Assembly (NCBI RefSeq): GCF_002632485.1
Contig: NZ_NIBU01000003.1
Coordinates: forward strand, 1 to 64,000
Length of the DNA: 64,000 nt
DNA from: Xenorhabdus innexi
Lineage (GTDB): Bacteria > Pseudomonadota > Gammaproteobacteria > Enterobacterales > Enterobacteriaceae
Direction: 5' to 3'
This document shows positions 1 to 9,033 of the stretch, piece by piece (the first letter of the stretch is position 1; each line of letters begins with the position of its first letter). The notes under the pieces are model-generated. The model searched no databases and was not told the DNA's origin. It saw only the letters and a list, made by a program, of their open reading frames with translations. Made by a program: the position numbers and the translations under genes.

Positions 1-121
1 GTTGGAAGGTGCGTTTGCAGGAGAGACAGCGATAGCGTTGATGGCCTGCCTCACCTTTGCCGTGTTTTTTGACGTATTCAACTTGCTGACAAAACCGACG
101 TTTCACTTCAACTGTCGCCAT
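1..121 (-). CDS. insA: IS1-family InsA-like protein, N-terminal part
   Basis: A partial frame starts with ATG at 121 and runs off the left edge of the window (40 codons visible). The translation contains YVKKHGKGEAGHQRYRC and CLSCKRTFQ, the characteristic zinc-finger and G-x-QRY-x-C-x-x-C pattern of IS1 InsA. InsA binds the IS1 ends and is the N-terminal part of the InsAB' transposase made by frameshifting. The first Cys pair of the usual IS1 finger appears reduced to a single Cys, so the finger may be atypical. Confidence 0.8.
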   Translation of the reverse strand, partial: MATVEVKRRFCQQVEYVKKHGKGEAGHQRYRCLSCKRTFQ

Positions 122-179
122 TTCATTTCCCCACAAAATGGCTATTATATACCTAAATCAACGGGTTGAATACACGACC
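1..179 (-). mobile_element. IS1-family insertion sequence, left end (partial)
   Basis: Read on the minus strand, the element begins at position 179 with GGTCGTGTATTCAACC, then TTGATTTAGGTATATAATAG. This parallels the left inverted repeat and built-in promoter of IS1 (GGTGATGCTGCCAACTTACTGATTTAGTGTATGATGG in pieces). An InsA-like reading frame follows at once. The element continues off the left edge, so its right end and target duplication are not visible. It lies inside the adjacent integrase gene. Confidence 0.85.
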
Positions 180-853
180 GGAAATTCGCTTGGGGGAAGG
201 GCAGGCATATTTTGCTTTTTTGGTTTACTGAATCTTTGGCCAAGGTTGTCAGCTGGGTTGAACTCAATAAGTTCTTCAGTGGCTGCCCACCGGAAGATTT
301 CATTCAGACGTGAAATGATGCGGCGTAGAGTTTCCAATACGCCTCGTTGCTCAATAGGATCAAGGTGTTGTTTTAAGAGCTTAGGTCGGATCTCATTGAT
401 AGGGACATTACCCAGACCAAGAAAGACATTTCTCTCTAAGTTGCGCCAGATGTCTGCTGCATGGTCTTGTGAGATACCTGAGTTCTTTACCTTCTCATCT
501 AACCATTTCCGCGCTACGGCTTGGAGGGTGTGCTCAGTAGCACTCTTTAATGCCTTCGCCTTATCGTTGTTATGGACTTGGGGATCAACACCATTTGCCA
601 GAAAGGAGAGATATTCATCTCGTAAGGCTCTGGCTCTTGCAAGGGTAAGGTGAGGATATGTCCCAAGGCTCATTTTGGTTCTTTTCTTGCTCACTGGTAC
701 TGCATACCTGAAATACCAATTTTTCTTGCCTCCTTTTGCCAAAGGAGCGATTCGTAGAATCAAACCATCGCCGTCAAACAAGTTGATTTCTTTATCGGCT
801 GGCTTGGTGCTTTTGATTTCAGTGTCAGTGAGCTTCTTAGCGATTTTTGCCAT
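158..853 (-). pseudogene. P4-type tyrosine integrase, truncated by an IS1-family insertion
   Basis: The 231-residue frame starts MAKIAKKLTDTEIKSTKP and carries the N-terminal arm-binding domain (DUF4102 type, about residues 5-90, including DGDGLILRI and SLGTYPHLTLARAR) and a SAM-like core-binding domain (about 100-200). It then stops. The catalytic domain with its R-H-R-Y residues is missing. After SEFP (about residue 225) the frame reads six residues out of the IS end and terminates, so the break is the IS junction at 179/180. Full-length P4-type integrases are about 400 residues. The start faces the 3' end of ssrA, the normal target of this family. The protein should be catalytically dead, which would immobilise the island unless another integrase acts. 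Confidence 0.9.
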
Positions 854-1017
854 TTGGGACCCTCGATTTTTGGACCCTTCTTAGTGGGTCCCATTCAGGG
901 TGCCATAACTCGTAGTTCTCAGCAATTCTCACTGGACGACAATAGACGTAAAAAAGCCCGCAGAGCTTGTGCTGTGCGGGCTTAGTAGACTTCATTATAC
1001 TTCAAACAACTAAAAAG
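854..1017. other. Junction between ssrA and the integrated element (attachment region)
   Basis: These 164 bases separate the tmRNA 3' end from the integrase start. Three copies of a GGGTCC/GGACCC-type hexamer lie between 857 and 893, just upstream of int, and may be arm-type integrase sites or an autoregulatory operator. The ssrA terminator lies at 950-983. The exact crossover point and its duplicate at the other end of the island cannot be seen in this window. Confidence 0.5.
950..983 (-). terminator. Rho-independent terminator of ssrA
   Basis: On the minus strand an 8-bp GC-rich stem (AGCCCGCA with TGCGGGCT, arms 955-962 and 975-982) is followed by a run of six T. It lies about 35 bases beyond the tmRNA 3' end. 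Confidence 0.85.
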
Positions 1018-1381
1018 TGGTGGAGCTGGCGGGAGTTGAACCCGCGTCCGAAATTCCTACATCCTCGGTACTACATGCTTAGTCTAGTCTTTACATTCGC
1101 TTGCCAGCTGCGGACAGACACGCCACTAACAAACTAGCCTGATTAGATTTAACGCTTCAACCCCAGGCAAGGCATCCACGCGATCTCTTTTGGGTTTGAC
1201 CTCTCTTGATCCCCGTCCTAAGAGCGGAGGCTAGGGAGAGAGGGCTCTGCGCAGGTTATTAAGCTGCCAGTGCGTAGTTTTCGTCGTTTGCGACTATTGT
1301 TTTGCGGCTTTTTACGAGGCCAACCGCCCCTCGGCATGCACCTTGGGTTTCGCGAATCCCGTCGAATCCAGAATCAGCCCC
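1018..1381 (-). ncRNA. ssrA: Transfer-messenger RNA (tmRNA)
   Basis: The RNA begins GGGGCTGATTCTGGATTCGA and ends with the T-arm and acceptor GGTTCAACTCCCGCCAGCTC plus CCA. Its 364-nt length matches E. coli tmRNA (363 nt). The tag reading frame on the minus strand (1291 down to 1259) encodes ANDENYALAA followed by TAA, the standard enterobacterial proteolysis tag. With SmpB, encoded just upstream on the same strand, it rescues ribosomes stalled on mRNAs lacking a stop codon. The 3' end is a common integration target, and an integrase remnant lies next to it. Confidence 0.98.
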
Positions 1382-1433
1382 AAAAGTGTGTTAAACGCAA
1401 GTATATCAGAATATTGAACAGTAATGCTAGTGA

Positions 1434-1916
1434 TTAACGTCCTGCATTCTTCATAATTCGCGCTTTGTCTAATTTCCACTCACGTTCTTTAATGTCTGAA
1501 CGTTTATCATGCGCTTTTTTACCCTTTGCAACGCCAATTTTGATTTTACACCAAGCGTTTTTCCAATAAAGGGAAAGGGCGACGATAGTATAGCCTTCGC
1601 GATTGATCCGACCGTATAGGGAATCAAGTTCGCGTTTGTTAAGTAACAGTTTACGTGACCTTGTAGGATCACAGACCACATGGGAAGAGGCAACATTCAA
1701 TGGCGTGATCGTGGCACCAAAAAGATAAGCATCACCATTTTTAAGCAAAACATAACTCTCACTGATGTTTGCCTTGCCAGCGCGCAGTGATTTGACTTCC
1801 CAACCTTGTAGCGATAAGCCAGCTTCAAATTCTTCTTCAATGAAGTATTCGTGACGAGCTCGCTTATTCATGGCAATTGTTGCCGAACCGGGTTTGTGTG
1901 CTTTTTTCTTTGTCAT
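1434..1916 (-). CDS. smpB: SsrA-binding protein SmpB
   Basis: The 160-residue protein matches the usual SmpB length. It shows the conserved beta-barrel segments [16 protein letters not shown] and [16 protein letters not shown] and the basic C-terminal tail ([19 protein letters not shown]) that occupies the decoding centre. SmpB delivers tmRNA to stalled ribosomes. It lies immediately upstream of ssrA on the same strand (52-bp gap), the classic arrangement, and is divergent from ratA. The start [14 protein letters not shown] fits family N-termini. Confidence 0.98.
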   Translation of the reverse strand: MTKKKAHKPGSATIAMNKRARHEYFIEEEFEAGLSLQGWEVKSLRAGKANISESYVLLKNGDAYLFGATITPLNVASSHVVCDPTRSRKLLLNKRELDSLYGRINREGYTIVALSLYWKNAWCKIKIGVAKGKKAHDKRSDIKEREWKLDKARIMKNAGR

Positions 1917-2072
1917 AATGCGTTGTATTATACTGTAAGCGCTAGTGAAAGGAATCTCTTCTACATGATATTTAGCGATAAGTGCACATTTATTGCGCTA
2001 AATGTCGTCAGTTTTTTATTTAACCACATTAAAGTGATATTATTGGCGCTGTTACGTTTTACAGGAAATGAT

Positions 2073-2507
2073 ATGCCACAGATTAATCGCTCTGCGTTGG
2101 TTCCGTACAGCGTGGAACAAATGTATAAATTGGTCAACGATGTGAAATCTTATCCGGACTTTTTGCCGGGATGTGTGGGTAGCCGCGTCATAAGCAACAG
2201 TGGTAATGAAATGATGGCTTCTGTTGATGTCTCCAAAGCGGGGATCAGTAAGACGTTTATAACGCGGAATACGTTATCTGACAACCAAAGCATCAGTATG
2301 CAGTTGGTCGATGGGCCTTTCCGCAAGCTTATGGGGGGATGGCACTTTATTCCACTCAGCGAAGATGCCTGTAAGGTTGAATTACACCTCGATTTTGAAT
2401 TCACGAATAAGTTGATTGAGCTCGCTTTTGGTAAAGTATTTAAGGAACTGGCCGGTAATATGGTTCAGGCTTTTACCCAACGAGCGCGAGAGGTTTATAG
2501 TGTCTGA
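2073..2507 (+). CDS. ratA: RatA, START-domain ribosome association protein
   Basis: From the ATG at 2073 the protein is 144 residues, [20 protein letters not shown] onward, one START/polyketide-cyclase fold (coenzyme Q-binding COQ10 family). Conserved blocks include [21 protein letters not shown] and [15 protein letters not shown]. The frame is open further upstream, but family homology starts here and ACAGGAAATG gives a plausible ribosome-binding site. In E. coli RatA was described as inhibiting association of 50S and 30S subunits; a ubiquinone-related role has also been proposed for the fold. It is divergent from smpB and overlaps ratB. Confidence 0.92.
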   Translation: MPQINRSALVPYSVEQMYKLVNDVKSYPDFLPGCVGSRVISNSGNEMMASVDVSKAGISKTFITRNTLSDNQSISMQLVDGPFRKLMGGWHFIPLSEDACKVELHLDFEFTNKLIELAFGKVFKELAGNMVQAFTQRAREVYSV

Positions 2508-2793
2508 TATTAATATTGAAGTCATTTATGCTTTGCCGGAACGACAATATCTGCGGAATGTGAAATTACCTCAGGGAGCCACTGTTGAACAGGCAATTAT
2601 GGCATCGGGGCTTTTAGAATTACGCAGCGACATTGATTTGGCTAAGAATAAAATCGGTATTTATAGCCGACCAGCTAAATTGACAGATACTTTGGAAGAG
2701 GGGGATCGCGTTGAAATTTATCGTCCTCTTATTGCTGATCCGAAAGAACTGCGCCGTAAACGGGCAGAACGTGCAAAACATGGTACTCAGTAG
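2500..2793 (+). CDS. ratB: RnfH/RatB family ubiquitin-like fold protein
   Basis: A 97-residue protein begins at GTG 2500, inside the last codons of ratA (8-bp overlap implies translational coupling). The sequence [20 protein letters not shown] and the terminal block [20 protein letters not shown] are typical of RnfH-family proteins with a beta-grasp fold. Its biochemical role is unsettled. Homologues occur almost always directly after ratA, which supports a joint function. It ends before a strong hairpin shared with the convergent bamE. Confidence 0.9.
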   Translation: MSDINIEVIYALPERQYLRNVKLPQGATVEQAIMASGLLELRSDIDLAKNKIGIYSRPAKLTDTLEEGDRVEIYRPLIADPKELRRKRAERAKHGTQ

Positions 2794-2807
2794 ATATCTG
2801 CCTGATA

Positions 2808-2845
2808 TTTACTCGCCAGTAATTAACTCACTGGCGAGTAAATAA
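2808..2845. terminator. Bidirectional terminator between ratB and bamE
   Basis: A perfect 13-bp inverted repeat (TTTACTCGCCAGT, 2808-2820, with its complement at 2830-2842) and a 9-nt loop lie between the two convergent genes. The AT-rich flanks fit termination in both directions. Confidence 0.75.
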
Positions 2846-2856
2846 AATCTCGAATT

Positions 2857-3201
2857 TTACCCATTTTGTGGCAAAGCGTTTTCATTTTTGATGTCGGTTA
2901 AAACACCATTACTATCAAAAGTGAGAGTCAATGTTTCTTGTTTTACTTTTTTATGCCCGGGTTGCTGACGGAATATGTAATACCATGTTTGGCTACCAAA
3001 CGGATCTGTCAGCATAGGAGTTCCCAAAGTGTAAGCAACTTGCTGTTGAGTCATCCCTTTATGGATTTTTGATACTGCATCCGGTGTCAGGTAATTCCCC
3101 TGATTAATATCAGGACGATAAATAACTCGCTCAAACATAGAGCAGCCCGCAGTCAGCATAACCAGAGATAGAGTTGCGGCAGTCAACAATTTACAGCGCA
3201 T
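2857..3201 (-). CDS. bamE: Outer-membrane assembly lipoprotein BamE (SmpA)
   Basis: The 114-residue precursor has an N-terminal lipoprotein signal with lipobox LTAG before Cys20, then the SmpA/OmlA domain: [34 protein letters not shown] and WYYIFRQ. BamE is a peripheral lipoprotein of the BAM complex that inserts beta-barrel proteins into the outer membrane. It is transcribed from its own region downstream of recN, as in other enterobacteria. Confidence 0.97.
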   Translation of the reverse strand: MRCKLLTAATLSLVMLTAGCSMFERVIYRPDINQGNYLTPDAVSKIHKGMTQQQVAYTLGTPMLTDPFGSQTWYYIFRQQPGHKKVKQETLTLTFDSNGVLTDIKNENALPQNG

Positions 3202-3321
3202 AGTAATTACATTCCTTTAGGAGTTAGGCTGTCGATAATAATAAACATTATAGAGTTTGAAAACCTCTATGCTATTTGCCTATAGCTTTAATTTTTAAAT
3301 CGGTAAGATATATGACTTCAA

Positions 3322-3358
3322 GTATACAAAAAAGTTGTATACCCGTCGTCTTTCAAGT
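3322..3358. repeat. Short inverted repeat and TTTCAAG-type repeat remnant
   Basis: GTATACAA (3322-3329) pairs perfectly with TTGTATAC (3335-3342). The following CGTCGTCTTTCAAG resembles the end of the repeat element at 48868-48942 (CTTGAAAGACGG read on the other strand). It overlaps the recN stop codon. It may serve as the recN 3' end signal, but no T-run follows the stem. Confidence 0.45.
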
Positions 3359-5031
3359 TATGCCGCTAAGAGTTCTTTCGCATTAGCCAGTGTGTTTTTT
3401 GTTACTTCACTACCAGCGAGAAGTCGGGCAAGTTCCTGCAATCGGGCTTTTTTATCCAACAGCTGCATCTGGGTTTCTGTTTCTTCTCCATCGGTTTGTT
3501 TACTGACGTAAAAGTGTTGATGACCACATCCTGCAACTTGCGGTAAATGCGTGACACACATAACCTGAGTTGATTCACCCAATTCCCGAAGAAGCCGCCC
3601 TACGATCATTGCTGTCGGGCCACTGATACCAACATCAACTTCGTCAAAGATTAATGCAGGCGTTTCCATTTTTTTAGCTGTAATGAGTTGAATAGCAAGA
3701 GCAATACGAGAAAGTTCGCCACCTGAAGCCACTTTTGCCAGTGATTGGTGAGGCTGCCCAGGGTTAGTTGTAACATTAAATTCTACCTTGCTGGCTCCAT
3801 CAAGATTTAAATGCTCAGGCTCGAAGGTAACATCAATCGTGAATCGCCCATGAGGCATGGAAAGTTGATGCATGCTGTTGGTGATAAGCTGACTTAATTC
3901 GATAGCATATTGTTGGCGAATTTGGTGGAGTTTTTCAGCAACGCTGAGAGCCTGCTGATAGTGTATGCTGACGAGTTCACTGAGATGAGCGCAATCATCT
4001 TCCTGTTGTGAAAGCTGGTGTTGTTCTTCCAGTAGCTGTTGATGTAAGGCGGGTAGTTCTTCCGGTGAAACATAATGCTTACGTGCGATGCTGACTTGCT
4101 GTGAGATTTTTTGTTCCAGCTCAAACAGACGGTTAGGATCTAATTCCAGTTGATCGCTGTAATGGCGCAACTCATCACTCACTTCACTGATTTGAATAGA
4201 AGCTTCTTCCAACATATTCAGTAATCCGCTCAGTTTATGATCCATACTGGCAAGCTCAGTCAGTTCATTTCGTGCGTAACTCAGCAGGCTAACGATATTT
4301 TGTTCATCATTGTCACTTAATATTTGGAGGATATCCTGACTGCCAGACAAAAACTGACCGCAATTTGCCAGACGTTTATATTCGCTATCCTGTTCCTGAT
4401 ATTCGCCAGCCTGCGGCGCCAGTTCATTTAGTTCTTTCAGGTGATATTCAAGTAGCTGCTGTCGTGAACGACGCTCAAGAGCCTGTTGTTGAAATTGAGC
4501 AAGAGCCTGACAGCTTTGTCTCCATTGCTGATACGCCTGTTTCATTTCATTTTGTAGGGTGAATTCACCGGCGTAAGTATCCAGTAAATGCCGTTGATGA
4601 CGGTTTTCTAAAAGTAGCTGATGGGCGTGTTGACCGTGTATTTGAATCAGGTGTGAGCCTAACTCACGCAGTTGGGAAAGAGGAACTGCAGTACCATTGA
4701 TAAAACCACGGGAGCGCCCATCTGCGGTAATAGTACGCCGTAGCAGGCACTCATTATCATCATCAAAACTGCCATCAAGCTGGTGAGTTTCAAGCCATTT
4801 ACGGGCAGAAGGTGCATCTGCCAGTGAAAAGCGGGCACAGATGTCAGTACGGGGAGCACCAGCCCGAACCATATTCGCTTCTCCACGATTACCGAGACAT
4901 AAGCCCAGCGCATCAATTGCGATTGATTTACCCGCTCCTGTTTCCCCTGTGATGGTTGTCATTCCTGAGCGAAAGTCAATTTCAAGTTCGCGAACAATGG
5001 CAAAATTACTGATGGTCAATTGAGCTAACAT
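3358..5031 (-). CDS. recN: DNA repair protein RecN
   Basis: The 557-residue SMC-like ATPase is of full length (E. coli 553). The N-terminal Walker A is GETGAGKS (residues 29-36). A long glutamine-rich coiled-coil region spans about 160-380. The C-terminal ABC signature [12 protein letters not shown] and Walker [15 protein letters not shown] follow. RecN acts in recombinational repair of double-strand breaks, bridging sister DNA. It is preceded by LexA-type boxes, so SOS control is expected, as in E. coli. Confidence 0.98.
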   Translation of the reverse strand: MLAQLTISNFAIVRELEIDFRSGMTTITGETGAGKSIAIDALGLCLGNRGEANMVRAGAPRTDICARFSLADAPSARKWLETHQLDGSFDDDNECLLRRTITADGRSRGFINGTAVPLSQLRELGSHLIQIHGQHAHQLLLENRHQRHLLDTYAGEFTLQNEMKQAYQQWRQSCQALAQFQQQALERRSRQQLLEYHLKELNELAPQAGEYQEQDSEYKRLANCGQFLSGSQDILQILSDNDEQNIVSLLSYARNELTELASMDHKLSGLLNMLEEASIQISEVSDELRHYSDQLELDPNRLFELEQKISQQVSIARKHYVSPEELPALHQQLLEEQHQLSQQEDDCAHLSELVSIHYQQALSVAEKLHQIRQQYAIELSQLITNSMHQLSMPHGRFTIDVTFEPEHLNLDGASKVEFNVTTNPGQPHQSLAKVASGGELSRIALAIQLITAKKMETPALIFDEVDVGISGPTAMIVGRLLRELGESTQVMCVTHLPQVAGCGHQHFYVSKQTDGEETETQMQLLDKKARLQELARLLAGSEVTKNTLANAKELLAA

Positions 5032-5107
5032 CGTGCTTCTCCTACCTTTTCCTATACTTAAAACGATGTTTTTGTATATAAAGCCATGTTCCTGTGCATA
5101 AAAACAT

Positions 5108-5149
5108 GTCTGTTCTTTCGCACAGTATAAACTGGTTTTTTATACAGTA
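5108..5149. promoter_or_regulatory. Two LexA (SOS) boxes upstream of recN
   Basis: CTGTTCTTTCGCACAG at 5110-5125 matches the LexA pattern CTGT-N8-ACAG exactly. AACTGGTTTTTTATACAGTA at 5130-5149 matches with one core change (CTGG for CTGT). A third, weaker half-match (CTGT-N8-ACAT) lies at 5092-5107. Multiple LexA operators are known upstream of E. coli recN, so the site count supports real SOS repression. Confidence 0.85.
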
Positions 5150-5168
5150 AAGTAGGAAGACCTCTTTT

Positions 5169-6047
5169 TTAGAACATTTTTTTTGACCAGCCTAATTTAG
5201 TACTCAATGTATTGAAATAATTGTAATCTTTCGGGTGGATTAAGTGCAGGTTATATTCACTACGCTTAATGATAACTTCTTCTCCATCCTGAATCGGTAA
5301 CACAATCTGGCTGTCACAACTGACTTCGTAATCATTGCTGTTTTGAGAAAACTTCAGACAAATACTGCTTTCGCTACTGATCACAAGAGGACGGGCAGAA
5401 AGTGTATGCGGAAACATCGGTACTAACACAATCGCATCCAGATTCGGCGTCAGTATCGGGCCGCCCGCTGACAGGGAGTAGGCGGTAGAACCGGTAGGTG
5501 TTGCTATAATGAGACCATCCGAACGCTGAGAAAATGCAAAACGGTCATCAATATAAACCTCAAAATCGATCATATGGGCAACTTTGCCCGGATGCAGCAC
5601 AACTTCATTCAGTGCCGTACTACGCCGTGGTTTCTGGCCTTTTTTTGTGACCTGAGCTTCCAGTAGAAATCGTTTTTCATCGAGATATTCTCCATTGAGA
5701 ACCTCAGAAAGCTGTTGCAGAGCGTTATCCGGATCTAAATCCGTCAGAAAGCCTAAATTACCGCGGTTAATACCAATAACTTTAATATCATAACGAGACA
5801 GTACTCTGGCTGAGCCCAGCATGTTACCGTCACCACCTACGACAATCACTAAATCGGCTACTTTACCGATTTCAGTTAACCCTCCCGTCTGAGCACCTTT
5901 TAAATTAATATCTTTTGCTACCTGTCTGTCCACAATGACGCAATAACCTTTAGATACCAGCCAGTGATATAGCATTTCATGGGTGGCTAATGCTTCAGGG
6001 TGACGTGGACGACCGACAATACCGATGCATTTGAATTCATTATTCAT
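5169..6047 (-). CDS. nadK: NAD kinase
   Basis: From ATG 6047 ([19 protein letters not shown]) the protein has 292 residues, the same as E. coli NadK; seven extra upstream codons are open but unsupported. It carries the GGDGN motif (residues 71-75, catalytic Asp73), the [13 protein letters not shown] segment and [16 protein letters not shown]. It phosphorylates NAD to NADP using ATP. It is divergent from grpE and lies upstream of recN on the same strand, the standard arrangement. Confidence 0.97.
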   Translation of the reverse strand: MNNEFKCIGIVGRPRHPEALATHEMLYHWLVSKGYCVIVDRQVAKDINLKGAQTGGLTEIGKVADLVIVVGGDGNMLGSARVLSRYDIKVIGINRGNLGFLTDLDPDNALQQLSEVLNGEYLDEKRFLLEAQVTKKGQKPRRSTALNEVVLHPGKVAHMIDFEVYIDDRFAFSQRSDGLIIATPTGSTAYSLSAGGPILTPNLDAIVLVPMFPHTLSARPLVISSESSICLKFSQNSNDYEVSCDSQIVLPIQDGEEVIIKRSEYNLHLIHPKDYNYFNTLSTKLGWSKKMF

Positions 6048-6099
6048 TGCTGTTATTTCCTGCAGCATATGGTTTTGCCCTCACAATATGATGTGTTCC

Positions 6100-6127
6100 C
6101 TTGAATCCCTCGTTTTGATCCCCATAA
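6100..6127 (+). promoter_or_regulatory. Sigma-32 heat-shock promoter of grpE
   Basis: CTTGAAT (6100-6106) and CCCCATAA (6120-6127), 13 bases apart, match the sigma-32 consensus CTTGAAA / CCCCATNT closely. The -10 element ends 44 bases before the grpE start. Confidence 0.9.
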
Positions 6128-6171
6128 TAAGCGAGAGTGGCGAATATAATACAAAATACGCGGAGATATTC

Positions 6172-6753
6172 ATGAGTAGTAAAGACCAAAAAGTACCTGA
6201 CGAGCAAGTCTCAGAAAATACAGAAAATGTATTTGAGCAACAAATGGATGCAGAAAAGGCAGACGCGGCAGAGACTGAAAGTATTGTTGACCCGCGTGTT
6301 GCCGAGTTGGAAGAAGAGCTGAAACAGGCTCAGTCTCGTGAACGTGATGCGATCCTGCGTGCCCGTGCTGAAGTAGACAACATTCGTCGTCGCGCCGAAC
6401 AGGATGTGGAAAAAGCACATAAATTTGCATTGGAAAGATTTTCTAATGAGCTTCTGCCAGTAATTGATAATCTGGAACGTGCTTTGGAAGCGGCAGATCG
6501 CACCAATGAGACGTTGATTCCAATGATTGAAGGCATTGAACTGACACTGAAATCATTTATTGATGCTGTGGGTAAATTTGGTATTGAAGTTGTCGGTGAT
6601 ATCAATGTTCCTTTCAATCCGGAAGTGCATCAGGCGATGACCATGATGGAATCCGATCAGCACGAACCAAATCACGTTATGTTGGTTATGCAGAAAGGTT
6701 ACACCCTGAATGGACGTCTGTTGCGTCCTGCAATGGTTGCAGTTTCTAAATAA
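6172..6753 (+). CDS. grpE: Nucleotide exchange factor GrpE
   Basis: The 193-residue protein starts at ATG 6172 ([12 protein letters not shown]). It has an acidic N-terminal tail, a long helix with the GrpE pattern [20 protein letters not shown], and the C-terminal beta domain ending [18 protein letters not shown]. It releases ADP from DnaK and works with DnaJ. The longer upstream frame has no family similarity and crosses the promoter, so the internal start is used. Expression should follow heat shock. Confidence 0.98.
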   Translation: MSSKDQKVPDEQVSENTENVFEQQMDAEKADAAETESIVDPRVAELEEELKQAQSRERDAILRARAEVDNIRRRAEQDVEKAHKFALERFSNELLPVIDNLERALEAADRTNETLIPMIEGIELTLKSFIDAVGKFGIEVVGDINVPFNPEVHQAMTMMESDQHEPNHVMLVMQKGYTLNGRLLRPAMVAVSK

Positions 6754-6775
6754 AAAATACCGTTTCTGTTATTGT

Positions 6776-6803
6776 AATGCCGCCGTTTTAGGCGGCATTT
6801 TTG
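6776..6803 (+). terminator. Terminator after grpE
   Basis: AATGCCGCC (6776-6784) pairs with GGCGGCATT (6790-6798) across TTTTA-type loop bases, followed by a T run. It separates grpE from the convergent ung. Confidence 0.9.
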
Positions 6804-6821
6804 CAGGGATAAATAAAGTAG

Positions 6822-7502
6822 TTACTCAGGAAGTACCGGATTCCAGTCGATTGAAGTTAATCCCTGTGCTTCAAGCAGTTGGTTTGCTTGTGAGAAATGC
6901 TTACACCCCAGAAAACCGCGATGTGCCGATAAAGGTGAAGGATGTGGTGCTTTCAGAACATGATGACGTTGAGTATCAATGATACGGCCTTTTTTCTGAG
7001 CATGAGCTCCCCAAAGCAGAAAAACCACACCGCTCCTGTGTTCATTGATTGCTGCAATGACTTTATCTGTAAATGTTTCCCAGCCCAGATTGGCATGAGA
7101 GTGTGCATTACCCCGTTCAACGGTCAGCACGGTATTAAGCAGTAAAACCCCCTGTTTTGCCCAACTAAGCAGGCAGCCGTGATTAGGGCGCTGAAATCCT
7201 GCGATATCAGTCTCCAGTTCTTTGTACATATTAACGAGAGAAGGGGGAGCAGGAATGCCCGGCTGTACTGAAAAAGCCAGACCATGAGCCTGATTTGGCC
7301 CGTGATAAGGATCTTGTCCCAGAATCACGACTTTTACATCAGCCAGCTCGGTATAGCGGAATGCATTGAAAACATCCTGCTGTGGCGGATAAATGGTTTT
7401 ACCTGCTTTACGTTCGTTGGCGACATAGGTCAATGTATCAGTGAAATAAGGCTGTGCTTTTTCATTGCCGATGACATCATGCCATGTAAGAGGAGCGGAC
7501 AT
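6822..7502 (-). CDS. ung: Uracil-DNA glycosylase
   Basis: From ATG 7502 ([20 protein letters not shown]) the protein has 226 residues, close to the E. coli 229. The catalytic water-activating loop GQDPYHG lies at 62-68 (Asp64), the uracil pocket and Tyr/Phe segments follow, and the HPSPLS DNA-intercalation loop is at 187-192. It removes uracil from DNA to start base excision repair. The frame is open for 26 further codons upstream, but similarity and length favour the shorter start. Confidence 0.97.
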   Translation of the reverse strand: MSAPLTWHDVIGNEKAQPYFTDTLTYVANERKAGKTIYPPQQDVFNAFRYTELADVKVVILGQDPYHGPNQAHGLAFSVQPGIPAPPSLVNMYKELETDIAGFQRPNHGCLLSWAKQGVLLLNTVLTVERGNAHSHANLGWETFTDKVIAAINEHRSGVVFLLWGAHAQKKGRIIDTQRHHVLKAPHPSPLSAHRGFLGCKHFSQANQLLEAQGLTSIDWNPVLPE

Positions 7503-7764
7503 AGCGGGTTCCGTTTTAAATAAGAGATTACCAGATGGAGTTAAGCTTACCGATTCCCTTGGCATAGGGAAAGCCTTCATCTAATAAGTTTCTGTGCCTT
7601 TTGTTTTTTAAGTTGTCTCCTTATTGGTTCTATCCATTCACTTTAGCCATACCTGTTTAAATTGTTAATTAAAAATTAAATTTGATATAAAAGTGTTAAA
7701 AATTCTGCCGATAGAAGAATTAGGTCAGTCTGTTATATCTAACTTAAATCGGTAGGAGTATTTT

Positions 7765-8949
7765 ATGACTTTAGCAACAAATATCAGTTTATTGAGTCAG
7801 TTAGGGGCTATTCCATTACAGGGAAATCAGGCAACTCCTCAGTCACCCTCTGCTGGCAGTATACTGCCAGATAGAAATAAACAAATTCCTTCCACAATGA
7901 CTTCTCTTTCGGAAAATACTAAGCAAGCGGATTCACTCTATCAATCATTGATAGTGGCTTCTCAAAACAGAGTGATGGATACCCCTGAATTAAAAGCTAA
8001 TGATATTGCAGGAAAAGATTCGAAATCTATTGACTATACTCTGGCGCAGGTAACCCGCGATGTTTACCGCCGAAATAGTTTTGGCATTGGTGAGTATGTA
8101 CGAATGTCTGATGAAGAACTCGTCAAAGCGGGTATTGATCCTGATATTCTGGATGATCGTACTACTGGATTTCAGGCCGGGATCTACCGAAACAAGGGCT
8201 TATATATTGTCTCATTTACAGGCTCAAACGAGATAAAAGACTTTATGGCGAGCATTCGTCAGGGGCTTGGATACAATGAAAAGCAATATAATCAGGCCGT
8301 AGCTCTGGCACAGGTAGCATTAAAAACATTGGGTAAGAATGTTATTTTTACCGGGCATTCAATGGGGGGAGGGCTGGCATCAATGGCTGCCCTGACAACC
8401 GGAAAACCTGCGGTTACCTTTAATTCTGCCGGTGTTTCAGACTGGACTTTGAAACGGATGGGATGGTCCCCGGGAGCTGGCCGCGAAATAGCAGAACAGG
8501 GGTTAATCCGGAATTATATTGTTGAACATGACTGGTTGGATAATCTGCAAAAAGCGTTACCGATTCCTCAGCCAATGGGAAGTCAGATTCTTCTTGAATA
8601 TGAATATAAACCGGAAAATTTCATAGATTCAATTGTGCGCTATAGTTACGCGTTACATTCATTCAAGGCTCATTTCCTGGAGGCTGTACAGGAATTACTG
8701 GTTATTCATAAACCTTGGCAGGGGAAAGGAGACAGTACAGGATATGGAAAAGAAAGCATGATGATGGCTGCTGCGAGTAATGATATACAAGATAATATTC
8801 TTCATTCAAATAAAGAGTCATTGTTAAAAACGTGGGCGATAGATATGAATGACGATGAACTGGATATTTTATTCAGCCAACCCTATCACTCGGCTAATCC
8901 GCAACAGCAGCTAACCAGAGAGAAGGTGAAACAATATTATTCAGTTTAA
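7765..8949 (+). CDS. Alpha/beta-hydrolase, class 3 lipase-like protein
   Basis: The 394-residue protein has the nucleophile elbow GHSMGG (residues 197-202, Ser199) after a hydrophobic strand (NVIFTGHS), and FTGS at 151-154 as the likely oxyanion-hole region. Asp256 or Asp259 and His298 (ALHSF) are candidates to complete a Ser-Asp-His triad. The layout resembles class 3 lipases and Mbeg1-like hydrolases, including the Pdl-type lipases described from Photorhabdus. There is no signal peptide or membrane segment. The first 60 or so residues are Ser/Thr/Gln-rich and polar, as in many secreted effectors. An AGGAG site precedes ATG 7765. Substrate and export route are not known. It occupies the ung-srmB gap, where E. 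coli has grcA. Confidence 0.7.
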   Translation: MTLATNISLLSQLGAIPLQGNQATPQSPSAGSILPDRNKQIPSTMTSLSENTKQADSLYQSLIVASQNRVMDTPELKANDIAGKDSKSIDYTLAQVTRDVYRRNSFGIGEYVRMSDEELVKAGIDPDILDDRTTGFQAGIYRNKGLYIVSFTGSNEIKDFMASIRQGLGYNEKQYNQAVALAQVALKTLGKNVIFTGHSMGGGLASMAALTTGKPAVTFNSAGVSDWTLKRMGWSPGAGREIAEQGLIRNYIVEHDWLDNLQKALPIPQPMGSQILLEYEYKPENFIDSIVRYSYALHSFKAHFLEAVQELLVIHKPWQGKGDSTGYGKESMMMAAASNDIQDNILHSNKESLLKTWAIDMNDDELDILFSQPYHSANPQQQLTREKVKQYYSV

Positions 8950-9001
8950 GTCTGCGCTGATTTTGTCCTTAACCTGTTATTTGAGCATTGTGCTGATAAT
9001 A

Positions 9002-9024
9002 AAGCGGGCAATTTGCCCGCTTAT
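9002..9024. terminator. Bidirectional terminator between the lipase-like gene and srmB
   Basis: AAGCGGGCA (9002-9010) pairs perfectly with TGCCCGCTT (9014-9022) around a 3-nt loop, between two convergent genes. On the minus strand it is followed by TTTATTAT, fitting termination of srmB. Confidence 0.75.
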
Positions 9025-9033
9025 ACAGATTAA

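Noticed and set aside
138-653. 171-residue frame on the plus strand
   Set aside because: It is the antisense shadow of the truncated integrase; composition and lack of family signal argue against a gene.
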